Below are positions 58,501-62,709 of a stretch of DNA of 64,000 nt, in pieces. Numbering within the stretch: position 1 is the first letter of the stretch; the number at the start of each line of letters is the position of its first letter. The stretch lies in the NCBI GenBank assembly GCA_963971575.1, contig OZ020619.1:22574813-22638812 (forward strand). Direction: 5' to 3'. Source of the DNA: Liopterus haemorrhoidalis (Eukaryota > Arthropoda > Insecta > Coleoptera > Dytiscidae). The translations under genes were made by a program, and so were the position numbers. Under the pieces are notes generated by a model, which was not told where the DNA came from, did no database searches, and saw only the letters and a program-made list of their open reading frames with translations.

Positions 58501-60163
58501 TGCTAAAAGTACTCAAAACGTTATGTAGGGACCTCAATTCGTGGAGATCTATCGAAATCTCGAAATGTCAAAATCGGTATGATCACAATACCTCCCTTAC
58601 ATATGTTGGCGGTCGGCAAAAATTAAGTCTTGATAACTTATAGATAAAAAATATTAAAAAAGTTATTTAGGACTTCAGTTTTACCATTTAATTCATTTTA
58701 GTTAAGTACTAAAGACTGGTTTTATTTGGGATATATTTGTTTAATTAACCCTCTAGTTCCCGACACCGTCTTGCGGCGGATCATATATAAATCTAAGAAA
58801 CAATACAATGCGTGCAAATTTCATCGAAATGCCCGTAGCCGCCTACAAACGACTGCACAATGAAACACTTATAAACGACGATTGAGCAATATTACACGTG
58901 TTTTTGCTAAAAAGTCAGTCAGTGCAAGAGTTGACGTATTACAGATGTTCGCCTTACGTTACATATTTAAAAAATAAATAAATAAATGAACAATTTACAG
59001 AACGAAAGGGATTGTAATTATTCAATAATAAATACATACACCAGAAAAATAAAAGAATTGTTGTTCTTATTTAACCCATATAAACCTTTTGGCATATATA
59101 AACCCTTTTGGCACTACCTTCCCAGATACGACTTGAATACAAATTTAGCATTAGTGACCCTCCGATTAGCTTAGTGTAATTTTTTGGCCAGGAAAAAAAT
59201 AAGGCACTAGAGGGTTAAGTAACTTTCCTAAAATGGGGGTTTAGACCCATAGTGGCCCTATGATTTATTAAAGAAAAATACATACACTACAGAACAGACT
59301 CAAAAAAAAAAAAAAAAAATACATATATTTTTTTAATTTAATATTCTTATCTGTACTGTACAATGCTAATTAGCTAACGACCAACAGCAATGAAATAATC
59401 TAAAGGAAGCGTATGCCCAATATTGGACCAAATAGCGCTGATGATGATGATAATTGTTTAAGCAAGACTTAATAACTTTTTTTATATTGGGTTTAGACCC
59501 ATAATACTCTGATTATTTATTAAAAATAACACATTTTTGATCCAACTGAAAAATACAGGTGTTTAAAAAAAAGAAAAGGTATTTTTTAAATATCTCGTTT
59601 ATTTGGTGTTCGACTGTTTTTTCAATTCAATATTTTTATTTGTAGAGTAAAATACTTCATCTGTCCTAAACTAACCTCATATTTCTTATAATAAAGAAGT
59701 TAACAATGCTTAAACAATTTCCAAAAAAAACTGTATATAGTATTTTTTAAAGAATTTTATATATAGAAAATATACTTACAGGAACAGAAGTATCTTGTAA
59801 TATTGATAAGAAATATTTATGTCCATTATCACGAACCAAGTCAGCTTGGCAGGTCTGCAAATATTAATAATATTGTTATAAAAAACTGAACACTTAAATA
59901 TTAACTTACACAATAACTTACACTGTCAACAGCTAAAATTTTAGCCCAAATAAAAACCAGTAGAGGTCGTAATTCTTTAGCAGAACTTTGAAGAAGTTTA
60001 AGTACATATGGAAAAATTCCTACAGACAAAGCTAAATTCACAGCCCAAGGTCCCAAATCTAAGAAACGTCCCAATAATTCTAAAGCGCGTAACCTATGCA
60101 CTTGACTTAATAACACTTGCAGCACTATAGGAAGCTGTTCTGGTGGGTTTCTGTTTTCAGAAC
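27524..60163 (-). CDS. raptor: raptor, mTORC1 scaffold subunit, 3' two-thirds of a spliced gene (8 exons)
   Basis: Raptor binds TOR kinase and recruits its substrates (such as S6K and 4E-BP) to TORC1, in the cytosol and at the lysosome. Eight minus-strand exons (60163-59922, 59854-59780, 51864-51607, 46035-45752, 39641-38599, 33949-33517, 32077-31961, 27719-27524) join at matching phases with GT/AG sites. They give about 881 codons ending in a stop; vertebrate raptor has about 1335 residues. Recognised blocks are the HEAT-region stretch around [41 protein letters not shown], and the WD40 propeller with [10 protein letters not shown] and [10 protein letters not shown]. The N-terminal caspase-like domain and the start codon are not in the window; no earlier exon was seen between 60164 and 64000. 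Exon coordinates come from manual splicing. The identification is certain at family level. Confidence 0.96.
27720..28671. other. raptor intron 7, proximal part, with a family V fragment
   Basis: At 28262-28400 a stretch starting CAGTCTGTTCCAAACGGTTA matches the left end of family V, then decays into two imperfect repeats of GCTGAATTAAGAAAC. The ORF at 27880-28086 is unrecognised. Confidence 0.45.
28672..29857. mobile_element. 1.2-kb inverted-repeat element of unknown superfamily, TA-flanked
   Basis: Left end ACGTTCAGAATAACTTCATG and, inverted, right end ACGTTCAGGATAACTTCATG, both continuing GCCAGG. TA is on both sides. The interior is AT-rich; the ORFs at 28940-29149 and 29455-29700 match no transposase. 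Confidence 0.65.
29966..30120 (+). mobile_element. tRNA-derived SINE, copy with (AAT)n tail
   Basis: The A-box block GTAGCGTACTGGTAACAC and B-box block GGGTTCGAATCCCG are spaced as in a tRNA. A body with CCTGGCTAATTG and AAAGGCCATTAAAAT follows, then an (AAT)n tail at 30091-30120. It is the same family as 54844-54976. Confidence 0.85.
30384..30506. mobile_element. 123-bp near-palindromic MITE, copy 1
   Basis: Arms begin TACTAGCGTCGGCGAATCAA and end with the inverted copy at 30487-30506; TA lies on both sides. The whole element folds into one hairpin with arms of about 50 bp. A near-identical copy lies at 41861-41984. Confidence 0.85.
30507..30947. other. no recognisable feature (raptor intron 7)
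   Basis: AT-rich intronic sequence without ORF or inverted repeat that I could recognise. Confidence 0.4.
30948..31690 (+). mobile_element. mariner-like element of the VLDLG type, internally deleted
   Basis: Inverted ends share a TACTTC..TCGTCCGAA core and GGTACACATT/GGTATACATT. The plus strand near 31242-31370 encodes [20 protein letters not shown] and then [10 protein letters not shown]. After a frameshift it continues [16 protein letters not shown] and [14 protein letters not shown]. The third catalytic Asp is in NVLDLG. This transposase type is best known from plant mariners and also occurs in insects. N-terminus and first two Asp are missing. Confidence 0.75.
31763..31946 (+). mobile_element. 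TA MITE family V, short copy, beside raptor exon 7
   Basis: Decayed ends (GGTTATCCCAAGCCCTTAAG at the left, TCTAGTTCCGCTTAAACG at the right). The internal block GAAGTTGGCTTTTG is shared (inverted) with the short copy at 43541-43720. Its right edge is about 15-20 bp inside the intron from the exon 7 donor at 31960. Confidence 0.7.
31961..32077 (-). CDS. raptor: raptor exon 7 of this window (WD40 blade)
   Basis: 117 bp, not an isolated ORF. After acceptor TTTTCAG it reads [20 protein letters not shown], then [11 protein letters not shown] and two bases of a Cys codon before donor GTAAGT. It matches the penultimate raptor WD40 repeat. The exon is flanked by a perfect hairpin about 112 bp upstream of the acceptor and by a MITE ending about 15-20 bp past the donor. 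Confidence 0.93.
32190..32260. repeat. perfect 33-bp-arm hairpin in raptor intron 6
   Basis: Left arm 32190-32222 and right arm 32228-32260 are exact inverted copies around a 5-nt loop (TTCTT). The arms contain CAGCTG and TTCGAA. It lies about 112 bp upstream of the exon 7 acceptor. Confidence 0.9.
32511..33063. mobile_element. composite: Tigger-type end plus two converging mariner N-terminal fragments
   Basis: At 32511 a TA-flanked end CAGTCAGCGCTCACTCAACG matches the end at 62710. From 32573 the plus strand encodes a mariner-like helix-turn-helix ([27 protein letters not shown], then [18 protein letters not shown]) with two stops. From about 32905 the minus strand encodes a second N-terminus ([20 protein letters not shown]). 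The two meet near 32812. The right terminus (CGAGGGTCGACTCGAAAG, inverted) ends at a TA at 33064. Confidence 0.72.
33066..33235. repeat. dispersed repeat shared with 13553-13690
   Basis: Same orientation and order of blocks as at 13553-13690, including GTCACTTTCTTAATAATGAT and GTAACCAAAATAACCAGATC. Confidence 0.65.
33517..33949 (-). CDS. raptor: raptor exon 6 of this window (WD40 blades)
   Basis: Acceptor TTTTTAG, then two bases finishing a codon, [20 protein letters not shown] and the WD motif [10 protein letters not shown], then [14 protein letters not shown] Thr/Glu-rich loop ([15 protein letters not shown]) follows before [12 protein letters not shown]. Vertebrate raptor has a shorter loop at this place, so it looks like a lineage extension (inference). 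Ends GDKIISG plus two bases at donor GTAAGT. Confidence 0.95.
33992..35262. mobile_element. TTA MITE family T, copy 4, split by a hAT element
   Basis: Ends AGCTGCGTTCAGAGTTCTTA and, inverted, AGCTGCGTTCAGAGCTCTTT; TTA on both sides (33989-33991, 35263-35265). The hAT element 34222-34922 accounts for the extra length. Confidence 0.85.
34222..34922. mobile_element. hAT-type element, 8-bp duplication GTTTACAC
   Basis: Ends CAGGGCTGCCCAACC and, inverted, CAGGGTTGTTCAACC, with perfect GTTTACAC on both sides (34214-34221, 34923-34930). 701 bp, non-coding, with GC-rich GTGAGGGCACTCCATGCCCC near 34816. Confidence 0.9.
35319..35870. mobile_element. hAT-type MITE, 8-bp duplication ATCTAGGG
   Basis: Ends CAGGGATTCTTAAAC and, inverted, CAGCGGTTCTTAAAC; perfect ATCTAGGG on both sides (35311-35318, 35871-35878). 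Subterminal GGTCCGCGGACC palindrome. No ORF. Confidence 0.9.
36052..36959 (+). mobile_element. mariner element, internally deleted
   Basis: TA-flanked ends CGAGAGTCAATCAAATATAA and, inverted, CGAGGGGCAATCAAATATAA. Encoded pieces in order: [18 protein letters not shown] (first helix-turn-helix), [20 protein letters not shown] to [16 protein letters not shown] (second helix-turn-helix) and [10 protein letters not shown]. It then jumps to the C-terminus with [17 protein letters not shown] and [19 protein letters not shown]. The region with the first two catalytic Asp is deleted, and several frames are shifted. Confidence 0.88.
37190..38317 (+). mobile_element. non-LTR retrotransposon 3' end (Jockey/CR1 group)
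   Basis: Encodes [17 protein letters not shown] and [18 protein letters not shown], the tail of the reverse-transcriptase region. A C-terminal block [12 protein letters not shown] with [13 protein letters not shown] follows, in two frames. It ends with an (ATT)n tail at about 38301-38317. Interrupted by the Tigger MITE at 37914-38220. Confidence 0.75.
37914..38220. mobile_element. pogo/Tigger-type MITE, TA-flanked, 307 bp
   Basis: Ends CAGTGGTACCTCGGGTTACG and, inverted, CAGTGGTACCTCTGGTTACG; TA on each side. Repeated CGTAACCCGAAA/TTCGTAAGTCGA units inside; no ORF. Related to 41612-42901. Confidence 0.85.
38599..39641 (-). CDS. raptor: raptor exon 5 of this window (linker plus first WD40 blades)
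   Basis: The longest exon, 1043 bp. It starts [13 protein letters not shown], crosses a Ser-rich linker ([11 protein letters not shown]), then a helical block ([18 protein letters not shown]), the [16 protein letters not shown] segment with the EREWR motif, and the first WD40 repeats ([30 protein letters not shown]). Donor GTAAGT follows one base of a Pro codon. The Ser-rich linker is where phosphorylation sites sit in raptor of other animals; individual sites cannot be assigned from this sequence. Confidence 0.94.
39800..40440. repeat. old family A remnant
   Basis: Blocks such as AACATCTATTCCTGTTTATT and GGAGATAGAGTGGAGGACAA parallel the minus-orientation copies at 7880-8100. Degenerate, without coding capacity. 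The ORF 40070-40255 inside it is a chance frame. Confidence 0.45.
40441..40999. other. unassigned sequence
   Basis: ORFs of about 90-104 codons overlap on both strands (40566-40899), but neither resembles a known family. They may belong to the decayed transposon that follows. Confidence 0.3.
41000..41350 (+). pseudogene. DD41D-type transposase remnant, helix-turn-helix joined to C-terminus
   Basis: Reads [18 protein letters not shown] and, in a later frame, [12 protein letters not shown] (helix-turn-helix region). It passes directly to [28 protein letters not shown] and the C-terminal block. The catalytic core is deleted and the third Asp codon is replaced (PCAFF where PCDFF is expected). 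No terminal repeats found. Confidence 0.65.
41861..41984. mobile_element. 124-bp near-palindromic MITE, copy 2
   Basis: Same sequence as 30384-30506 apart from scattered substitutions, TA on both sides. Arms start TACTAGCGTCGGCGAATCAA. Confidence 0.85.
42233..42859 (+). repeat. GACA-microsatellite-bearing dispersed repeat, copy 1
   Basis: Begins ATCAGCTGAGGCCACCACAG followed by GACCGACCGCCAT, ends TGTTGACGGTCGGTA, with an imperfect (GACA)n tract at about 42677-42728. Colinear with 58145-58622. The ends share a short inverted repeat (GACCGACCGCCA). Non-coding; class unknown. Confidence 0.75.
43093..43340. mobile_element. MITE, 248 bp
   Basis: Ends AGGCTGGCGAACAAAA and, inverted, GGGCTGGCGAACAAAA, both continuing with ACATAAGT/ACGTAAGT. 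No clear target duplication. The ORF inside is chance. Confidence 0.7.
43541..43720. mobile_element. TA MITE family V, short copy
   Basis: Left GTCTGTTCCTTTGGTTTAGG, then GCGGAACTAGA; right TTCCGCCTAATCGTTTGGAA. About 180 bp, the short form of the family. Confidence 0.78.
43835..44400 (-). mobile_element. DD41D Tc1/mariner-like element, deleted, with near-perfect inverted ends
   Basis: 566 bp, TA on both sides, ends with GGGTGTTTTTTTTAGAGGTA. The terminal repeats are about 110 bp and differ at only a few positions, so the copy is young. It keeps only the C-terminal third of a transposase (43940-44290). Compare the much older 2840-4862 element. Confidence 0.9.
43940..44290 (-). pseudogene. 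DD41D transposase, C-terminal fragment
   Basis: Reads [20 protein letters not shown] (second Asp), then [19 protein letters not shown] (third Asp, 41 residues later) and [19 protein letters not shown] to a stop. The reading frame is open over about 115 codons but has no N-terminal DNA-binding domain and no first Asp, because the element is deleted there. Confidence 0.85.
44403..45751. other. raptor intron 4, unassigned sequence
   Basis: Contains AGAGATGGGTCGCTTATGAA (near 44831), which resembles a hAT-type terminus, but no partner end was found. The ORFs at 44469-44711 and 45307-45501 are unrecognised. Confidence 0.35.
45752..46035 (-). CDS. raptor: raptor exon 4 of this window
   Basis: Begins directly at the acceptor (TTTTGTAG) with [15 protein letters not shown], continues [16 protein letters not shown], and ends in a Ser/Gly/Arg-rich stretch (GMRRTG) before donor GTAAGA. 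It is 94 codons plus two bases; the split AGG codon is completed by the first base of the next exon. It closes the HEAT-repeat region and opens the variable linker. Confidence 0.94.
46376..47399 (+). mobile_element. Tc1/mariner-like element with about 220-bp inverted ends
   Basis: The right end CAGGGTGTCCCAGCCAAGTG (inverted) and the left end share AAATGGACAAAGTTCGA and AATATCCTGTATATT with the same spacing; TA on both sides. The interior holds a truncated transposase (46780-47183). Confidence 0.8.
46780..47183 (+). pseudogene. Tc1/mariner-like transposase, middle portion
   Basis: [20 protein letters not shown] and [13 protein letters not shown] (first catalytic Asp), then after a frameshift [20 protein letters not shown] and [20 protein letters not shown]. 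It ends inside the right terminal repeat before the second Asp. Same superfamily layout as 3281-4359. Confidence 0.8.
47400..47981. other. no recognisable feature
   Basis: AT-rich intronic sequence. Confidence 0.4.
47982..48475. mobile_element. foldback element, arms of about 186 and 216 bp
   Basis: Left arm 47982-48167 and right arm 48260-48475 are almost identical inverted copies (shared CAGACCTCCGTGTTTAGCC and GGGTTGCAACTCGCC). The right arm is longer because a 30-bp unit (GATGTGACGAGAAAGTAAAA and following) is tandemly duplicated at 48361-48420. The 92-bp loop holds two direct copies of ATGACCT.ACATTCTAACG. The arms are GC-richer than the intron. No ORF of note. Confidence 0.85.
48733..49955. 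mobile_element. TTA MITE family T, copy 5, split by a hAT element
   Basis: Ends AGCTGCGTTCAGAGCTCT and, inverted, AGCTGTGTTCAGAGCTCTTA; TAA at the left, TTA at the right. The body reads in the opposite direction to copy 4. hAT element 48978-49630 inside. Confidence 0.82.
48978..49630. mobile_element. hAT-type element, 8-bp duplication ACCTAAAT
   Basis: Ends CAGTGGTCTTCAAC and, inverted, CAGTGGTATTCAAT; perfect ACCTAAAT on both sides (48970-48977, 49631-49638). Contains (AAT)n at about 49528-49566. Non-coding. Confidence 0.88.
50279..51452. mobile_element. hAT-like element with a LINE nested inside
   Basis: Ends CAGGGCTGCGAA and, inverted, CAGGGCTGCGAA. The flanking 8-mers CGATAACA and TGATAATT agree at 5 of 8 positions. 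The extra length is a LINE 3' end (50640-51186). Confidence 0.65.
50640..51186 (+). mobile_element. non-LTR retrotransposon 3' end
   Basis: ORF 50698-50946 encodes the C-terminal block [20 protein letters not shown] and [17 protein letters not shown], found at the end of Jockey/CR1-group reverse-transcriptase ORFs. It is followed by an AT-rich 3' UTR and an (ATT)n tail at about 51175-51195. Confidence 0.72.
51607..51864 (-). CDS. raptor: raptor exon 3 of this window (86 codons)
   Basis: Acceptor TTTTAG, then [15 protein letters not shown] through [14 protein letters not shown] and [14 protein letters not shown] to DPCPE before donor GTATGT. Phase 0 at both ends. This is the HEAT-repeat segment that continues into [12 protein letters not shown] of the next exon. 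A diverged copy of 87 bp of this exon lies at 54547-54633. Confidence 0.95.
52249..53134 (-). mobile_element. mariner element, internally deleted
   Basis: Ends CGAGGTGTGTAAATTAAGTA and, inverted, CGAGGTGTATAAATTAAGTA; TA on both sides. It encodes the 208-codon ORF described separately. Short near-perfect termini indicate a fairly recent insertion. Confidence 0.9.
52314..52940 (-). pseudogene. mariner transposase deletion derivative, 208-codon ORF
   Basis: The N-terminal helix-turn-helix starts in another frame just upstream ([16 protein letters not shown]) and is cut by a small deletion. The open frame carries [40 protein letters not shown] (second helix-turn-helix) and [12 protein letters not shown]. 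It then joins directly to [40 protein letters not shown] (third Asp) and the normal C-terminus. The catalytic core with the first and second Asp is missing, so it cannot catalyse transposition; it might still bind mariner ends (inference). Confidence 0.85.
53377..54408. mobile_element. hAT-like element rich in CGATAT, with nested TA MITE
   Basis: Ends TAGGGATTGGAATT and, inverted, TAGGGATGGGAACG. The 8-mers at the sides are CTCTAGTC and CTATAGTC (7 of 8). Subterminal arrays of ATCGATAT and GCGATATATCG at both ends. Family V copy at 53739-54073 inside. Confidence 0.78.
53739..54073 (-). mobile_element. TA MITE family V, long copy, inverted
   Basis: Left GGTTATTCCAAACGTTG, right TTCCGCCTAAACGTTTGGAA, then TAGCCTG and TA. 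The body matches 24744-25128 in reverse orientation (TTCGTTTCCATGG, TTTCACATGCCAAACGTGAA). Confidence 0.82.
54547..54633 (-). pseudogene. duplicated fragment of raptor exon 3 inside an RTE LINE
   Basis: Ungapped alignment by eye of 54547-54633 with 51731-51817 (raptor exon 3) gives 77 of 87 identical bases. The reading frame is kept across the piece ([24 protein letters not shown]) except for one TGA where the gene has TCA (Ser). Both sides are RTE LINE sequence, not raptor. No splice acceptor or donor is carried along. It is a relic without expected coding function. Confidence 0.88.
54844..54976 (-). mobile_element. tRNA-derived SINE with perfect 12-bp target duplication
   Basis: The minus strand reads GTAGCGTAGTGGTAACACAT (A box), GGGTTCGAATCCCG (B box), then CCTGGCTAATTATTAAAGGC and a poly(A) tail. 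GAAAGTACTAGT is present on both sides (54832-54843, 54977-54988). Same family as 29966-30120. Confidence 0.92.
55150..56050 (+). mobile_element. non-LTR retrotransposon, reverse transcriptase C-terminal region
   Basis: ORF 55219-55731 reads [39 protein letters not shown], then [20 protein letters not shown] and [11 protein letters not shown]. The frame changes and continues to 55925 ([30 protein letters not shown]). It is Jockey/CR1-like in layout. The catalytic part is missing (5' truncation); one frameshift near 55690. Confidence 0.8.
56126..57615. mobile_element. 1.5-kb element with about 450-bp terminal inverted repeats, superfamily unknown
   Basis: Ends AGTCCGAGAGCTAGCAAC and, inverted, AGTCTAAGAGCTAGCAAC. 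Arms (56126-56575 and about 57165-57615) are nearly identical, sharing GGTAAACGCAACCGCTCCCA and AATTAATATT...CTTTGATTACAGAACTA-type blocks. ATAT occurs next to both ends, suggesting a 4-bp duplication. The interior of about 590 bp encodes a possible two-exon acidic peptide (56806-57054). Confidence 0.82.
56806..57054 (-). CDS. possible two-exon short acidic protein of the long-TIR element
   Basis: On the minus strand an ATG at 57054 opens [15 protein letters not shown], followed by a GTAAAA donor at 57009. After a pyrimidine tract, an AG at 56930-56929 leads in frame to [20 protein letters not shown], then an Asp/Ser run, and [12 protein letters not shown] with stop and AATAAAA directly after. 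If spliced so, it is 55 codons. It could be the joined first and last pieces of a deleted transposase. Low certainty. Confidence 0.35.
57761..58144. other. no recognisable feature
   Basis: AT-rich intronic sequence after the LINE tail. Confidence 0.4.
58145..58622 (+). repeat. GACA-microsatellite-bearing dispersed repeat, copy 2
   Basis: Colinear with 42233-42859: ATCAGCTGTGGCCACCACAG, then GACCGACCGCCAT, the block TGTAGGGACCTCAATTCGTG, (GACA)n at about 58462-58498, ending GGCGGTCGGCAAAAA. Lacks about 150 bp present in copy 1. Confidence 0.75.
58749..59214. mobile_element. piggyBac-like MITE in TTAA
   Basis: Ends CCCTCTAGTTCC and, inverted, CCCTCTAGTGCC, flanked exactly by TTAA (58745-58748, 59215-59218), the piggyBac target. 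466 bp, with an imperfect tandem of AACC..TATAAACC.TTTTGGCA near 59075-59115. No transposase. Confidence 0.85.
59365..59456 (+). mobile_element. RTE LINE 3' end
   Basis: AAGGAAGCGTATGCCCAATA, then TTGGACC and a (GAT)n tail (CTGATGATGATGATA). This is the conserved 3' terminus of insect RTE elements, also present inverted at 53280-53340. Confidence 0.72.
59780..59854 (-). CDS. raptor: raptor exon 2 of this window (25 codons)
   Basis: A short exon too small for an ORF list. It is separated from the previous exon by an intron of only 67 bp. It reads [20 protein letters not shown] and ends VP before donor GTAAGT, phase 0 at both ends. It matches the conserved raptor segment CQADLVKDNGHKYF. The following intron is about 7.9 kb and full of transposons. 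Confidence 0.94.
59922..60163 (-). CDS. raptor: raptor exon 1 of this window (HEAT region)
   Basis: Starts after a TTTTGCAG acceptor with two bases finishing a split codon, then 80 codons to VDS, followed by donor GTAAGT. It encodes [16 protein letters not shown] and the nearly invariant [11 protein letters not shown] and [12 protein letters not shown] of the raptor HEAT region. The next upstream exon should end near the AFQVWL-type block but is not seen here, so that intron is longer than 3.8 kb. Confidence 0.95.
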
Positions 60164-61839
60164 CTGCAAAATATAAACAACATGCGATATAATATTTGTG
60201 ATACAAATAGCACTACGTTTATAAAATACGTTGTTTCCATTGGTAGGTGGCTAACCATTTCCAACTGTAAATTATTTCTCACTTTTTTTGCAATAACATT
60301 TACATTTAGCTATTTGCAAAATACGAAAATCGGTTATGTTCAGGTCGATCTGAATTGTACGTGGGCAGTATTTGGCATTATTTCTGCGACTGTATATCTC
60401 CAGATTCTAGGATGCAGCCATGTGTATTCAGCTTCACTGGCTGAAGTGTGAATGGATGCTTGTGAAGATCTAACAAATGTAACGAATCATTCATCGTCCT
60501 AGATAAAGCTTCCAAGATTTCAGAACCTCATACCCGTTGTGAATCTTTTCACACTGGATACTTTTTAGCATTTCCATAAAGTTTAAAGTTATATTACAGT
60601 TAACCGTTTGCCCGATTTGCCCGTACCTGGTACGGGCACCCCGGCGAAGAAATAGCTCAAACTGATTTTACCGTATTATTTTATGAGGTAGTTGAATGTA
60701 TTCTCGCAGGGTGGCTCTATGTGTATGGACTGTAGTGGACTCTGTCGCCCAATGTCGGTATTATTTCGTGTGTTTAGAACATATCTTCACTATTTCTTGT
60801 CAACAGTGTTTTTGCGAGTGAGCAGTGGTTTCTCAGCTGATTTCTTTCCCATTACAGTATATTACATTATTACAGTAAATATTGTTATTTAATGCCTTGC
60901 AATAATGCATTATTTCATTATCAGAAATATAAAAACCTGCCCTTTTCCAAATAAAATCTTCATTAAAAATCATAAAAATCAGTCAAAGAGTTAAAAGATT
61001 TTAGAATTGAGATAATAGAAAAATAGAAGCCATAACTTACAAATCATAACTTCAAAATTATTTTATATATTTTATTGTTCAAAGTTATTGCCTAATAAAT
61101 TTGAACACTGAAATGCCCTTGGATAATATTAGACTTTCATTCTAGAAAATGCTATCAGAACCCTTATATATACACCAGTCTTTTTGAAGACGAGGTTGAG
61201 AAGTATTCGATCCGGTTCGCAAAAACATCTAGGATTGTTGAATTCTTAAGGGAAGAATCGAAGAATGGTGGTTTATTCGATCCTGTTTCCTTTTATTTTA
61301 TCAATTATTTATATATATTTTTCATTAACATTAAACTAATTTGTAAATCTTATATTATAATAAATCTTTAAACTTAATTCGAAAACCAACTTCTTTTTCT
61401 TAACTTGTGTAACCATTCACCTTAAAAAACTTGATAGAAACTTGAGTAATCACCGACTGGCTAGCTACCCTGACTAACTACAAGATGCCTGATCCGTCGG
61501 TTGGTAAGTACCAACACGTATCATTTAATTCACCTATCATAATGATGATCACTGGATAAAATTCACGCCTAGTACCCGAACTCCTTTAGACAGGAATCTC
61601 ATTTCAGCTTGAGATCATAATTTGCATTATATCACAGGCTCGCTACCTAGTTAACAACAGCGGTGCAATCCAAAGTAACGTACCATTGGCCCGCTACACA
61701 AACTCTAAATAATAATATGATTCCAACGCCTAAGGTAGTGGTTCTTAACCGGTGTTTCACAAACTTCTTACAAATGTTCTACGAAATTATTAAATGATTG
61801 AATTAGAAGATTATGTGTCAACACCTGAGCTGACTGTAC
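60164..61839. other. upstream raptor intron, unassigned
   Basis: At 60599 TTAA is followed by CCGTTTGCCCGATTTGCCCG and the palindrome CCCGTACCTGGTACGGG, suggestive of a piggyBac-like end, but no partner was found. At 61746 AGTGGTTCTTAACC resembles a hAT terminus, also without a partner. No coding block matching raptor was seen. Confidence 0.35.
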
Positions 61840-61935
61840 AGTATCAGAAGGTGAAAATTTAGAAGCGGTGTCCAGGATTTGAACCCGCGTCCCTGTTTTC
61901 CGTAGGCAACCAGCTTACTACGGAAGCACACAGAA
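61840..61935 (-). mobile_element. tRNA-like SINE head
   Basis: The minus strand carries GTAGTAAGCTGGTTGCC (A-box-like) and GCGGGTTCAAATCCTGG (B box) at tRNA spacing. It does not fold into a full tRNA by inspection. Tail and target duplication are not identified. Confidence 0.5.
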
Positions 61936-62709
61936 ACAAAAATTACTAATGACTCCTGCGGGACACCATTAAGGAAATGTGTCTCACCATTGGTATTTAT
62001 TGTTGTGCAAACAACTAAGCACATGAGTACTCCAGAGCGTTAAGCACACTTTCCAGGTACATCAGTACGTTGCAGGCAAACGTACCGACCCCTGGCCCCT
62101 ATAGCACTAGTACAATATTCGGTGCTAAGAGCACACGCAAGCGCACAAGTCAGAACTGTTTGTCAAAATCAGAACTAAGAATTAGAATCCTAATTCAGGA
62201 CAATTGTTTATATTTGAGGGTAAAATTCAAGACGCTAGCTTTTTCTACGATGAAAATTTATTATTAATAAATGCTTGCAAAGTATTTAGAATAAAATATG
62301 TACCAATTAAATTATACACAACTGCGTGATTCATAATAAAGTGACTTTTCTACAAAATTTTGAATTCGAGGAATAGTCTACATTACCCAATGCTGAAATA
62401 TCATCAGTTGCACGATAAACCGAATCCTATAAATTTCAGATATACATATATAATTACTAGCAGAATACCCGTTCTTCGCACGGGATGAGTTCAATTAAGT
62501 TCATTATAAAAGAAATATAATTATTTTTTGTAGCATATCTTAATAGCACGTTACTCTAAATATAAACGTGAAATGTGAGTGTTTCATTCCCACCGTCCTT
62601 CCGCAATTCAAGACTTTCTAGGCTGCAGGATTGAAATGTTAATAGAATAACGCACAAATTGTAATATTTTAAGACTATCGTTATGACCGTTCAGGTCCAC
62701 TGATTTATA
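61936..62709. other. no recognisable feature
   Basis: Moderately AT-rich intronic sequence. The short ORF at 62070-62267 is unrecognised. Confidence 0.35.

Noticed and set aside
60599..60660. piggyBac-like terminus after TTAA
   Set aside because: No inverted partner end with TTAA was found nearby, so it is mentioned only as a hint.
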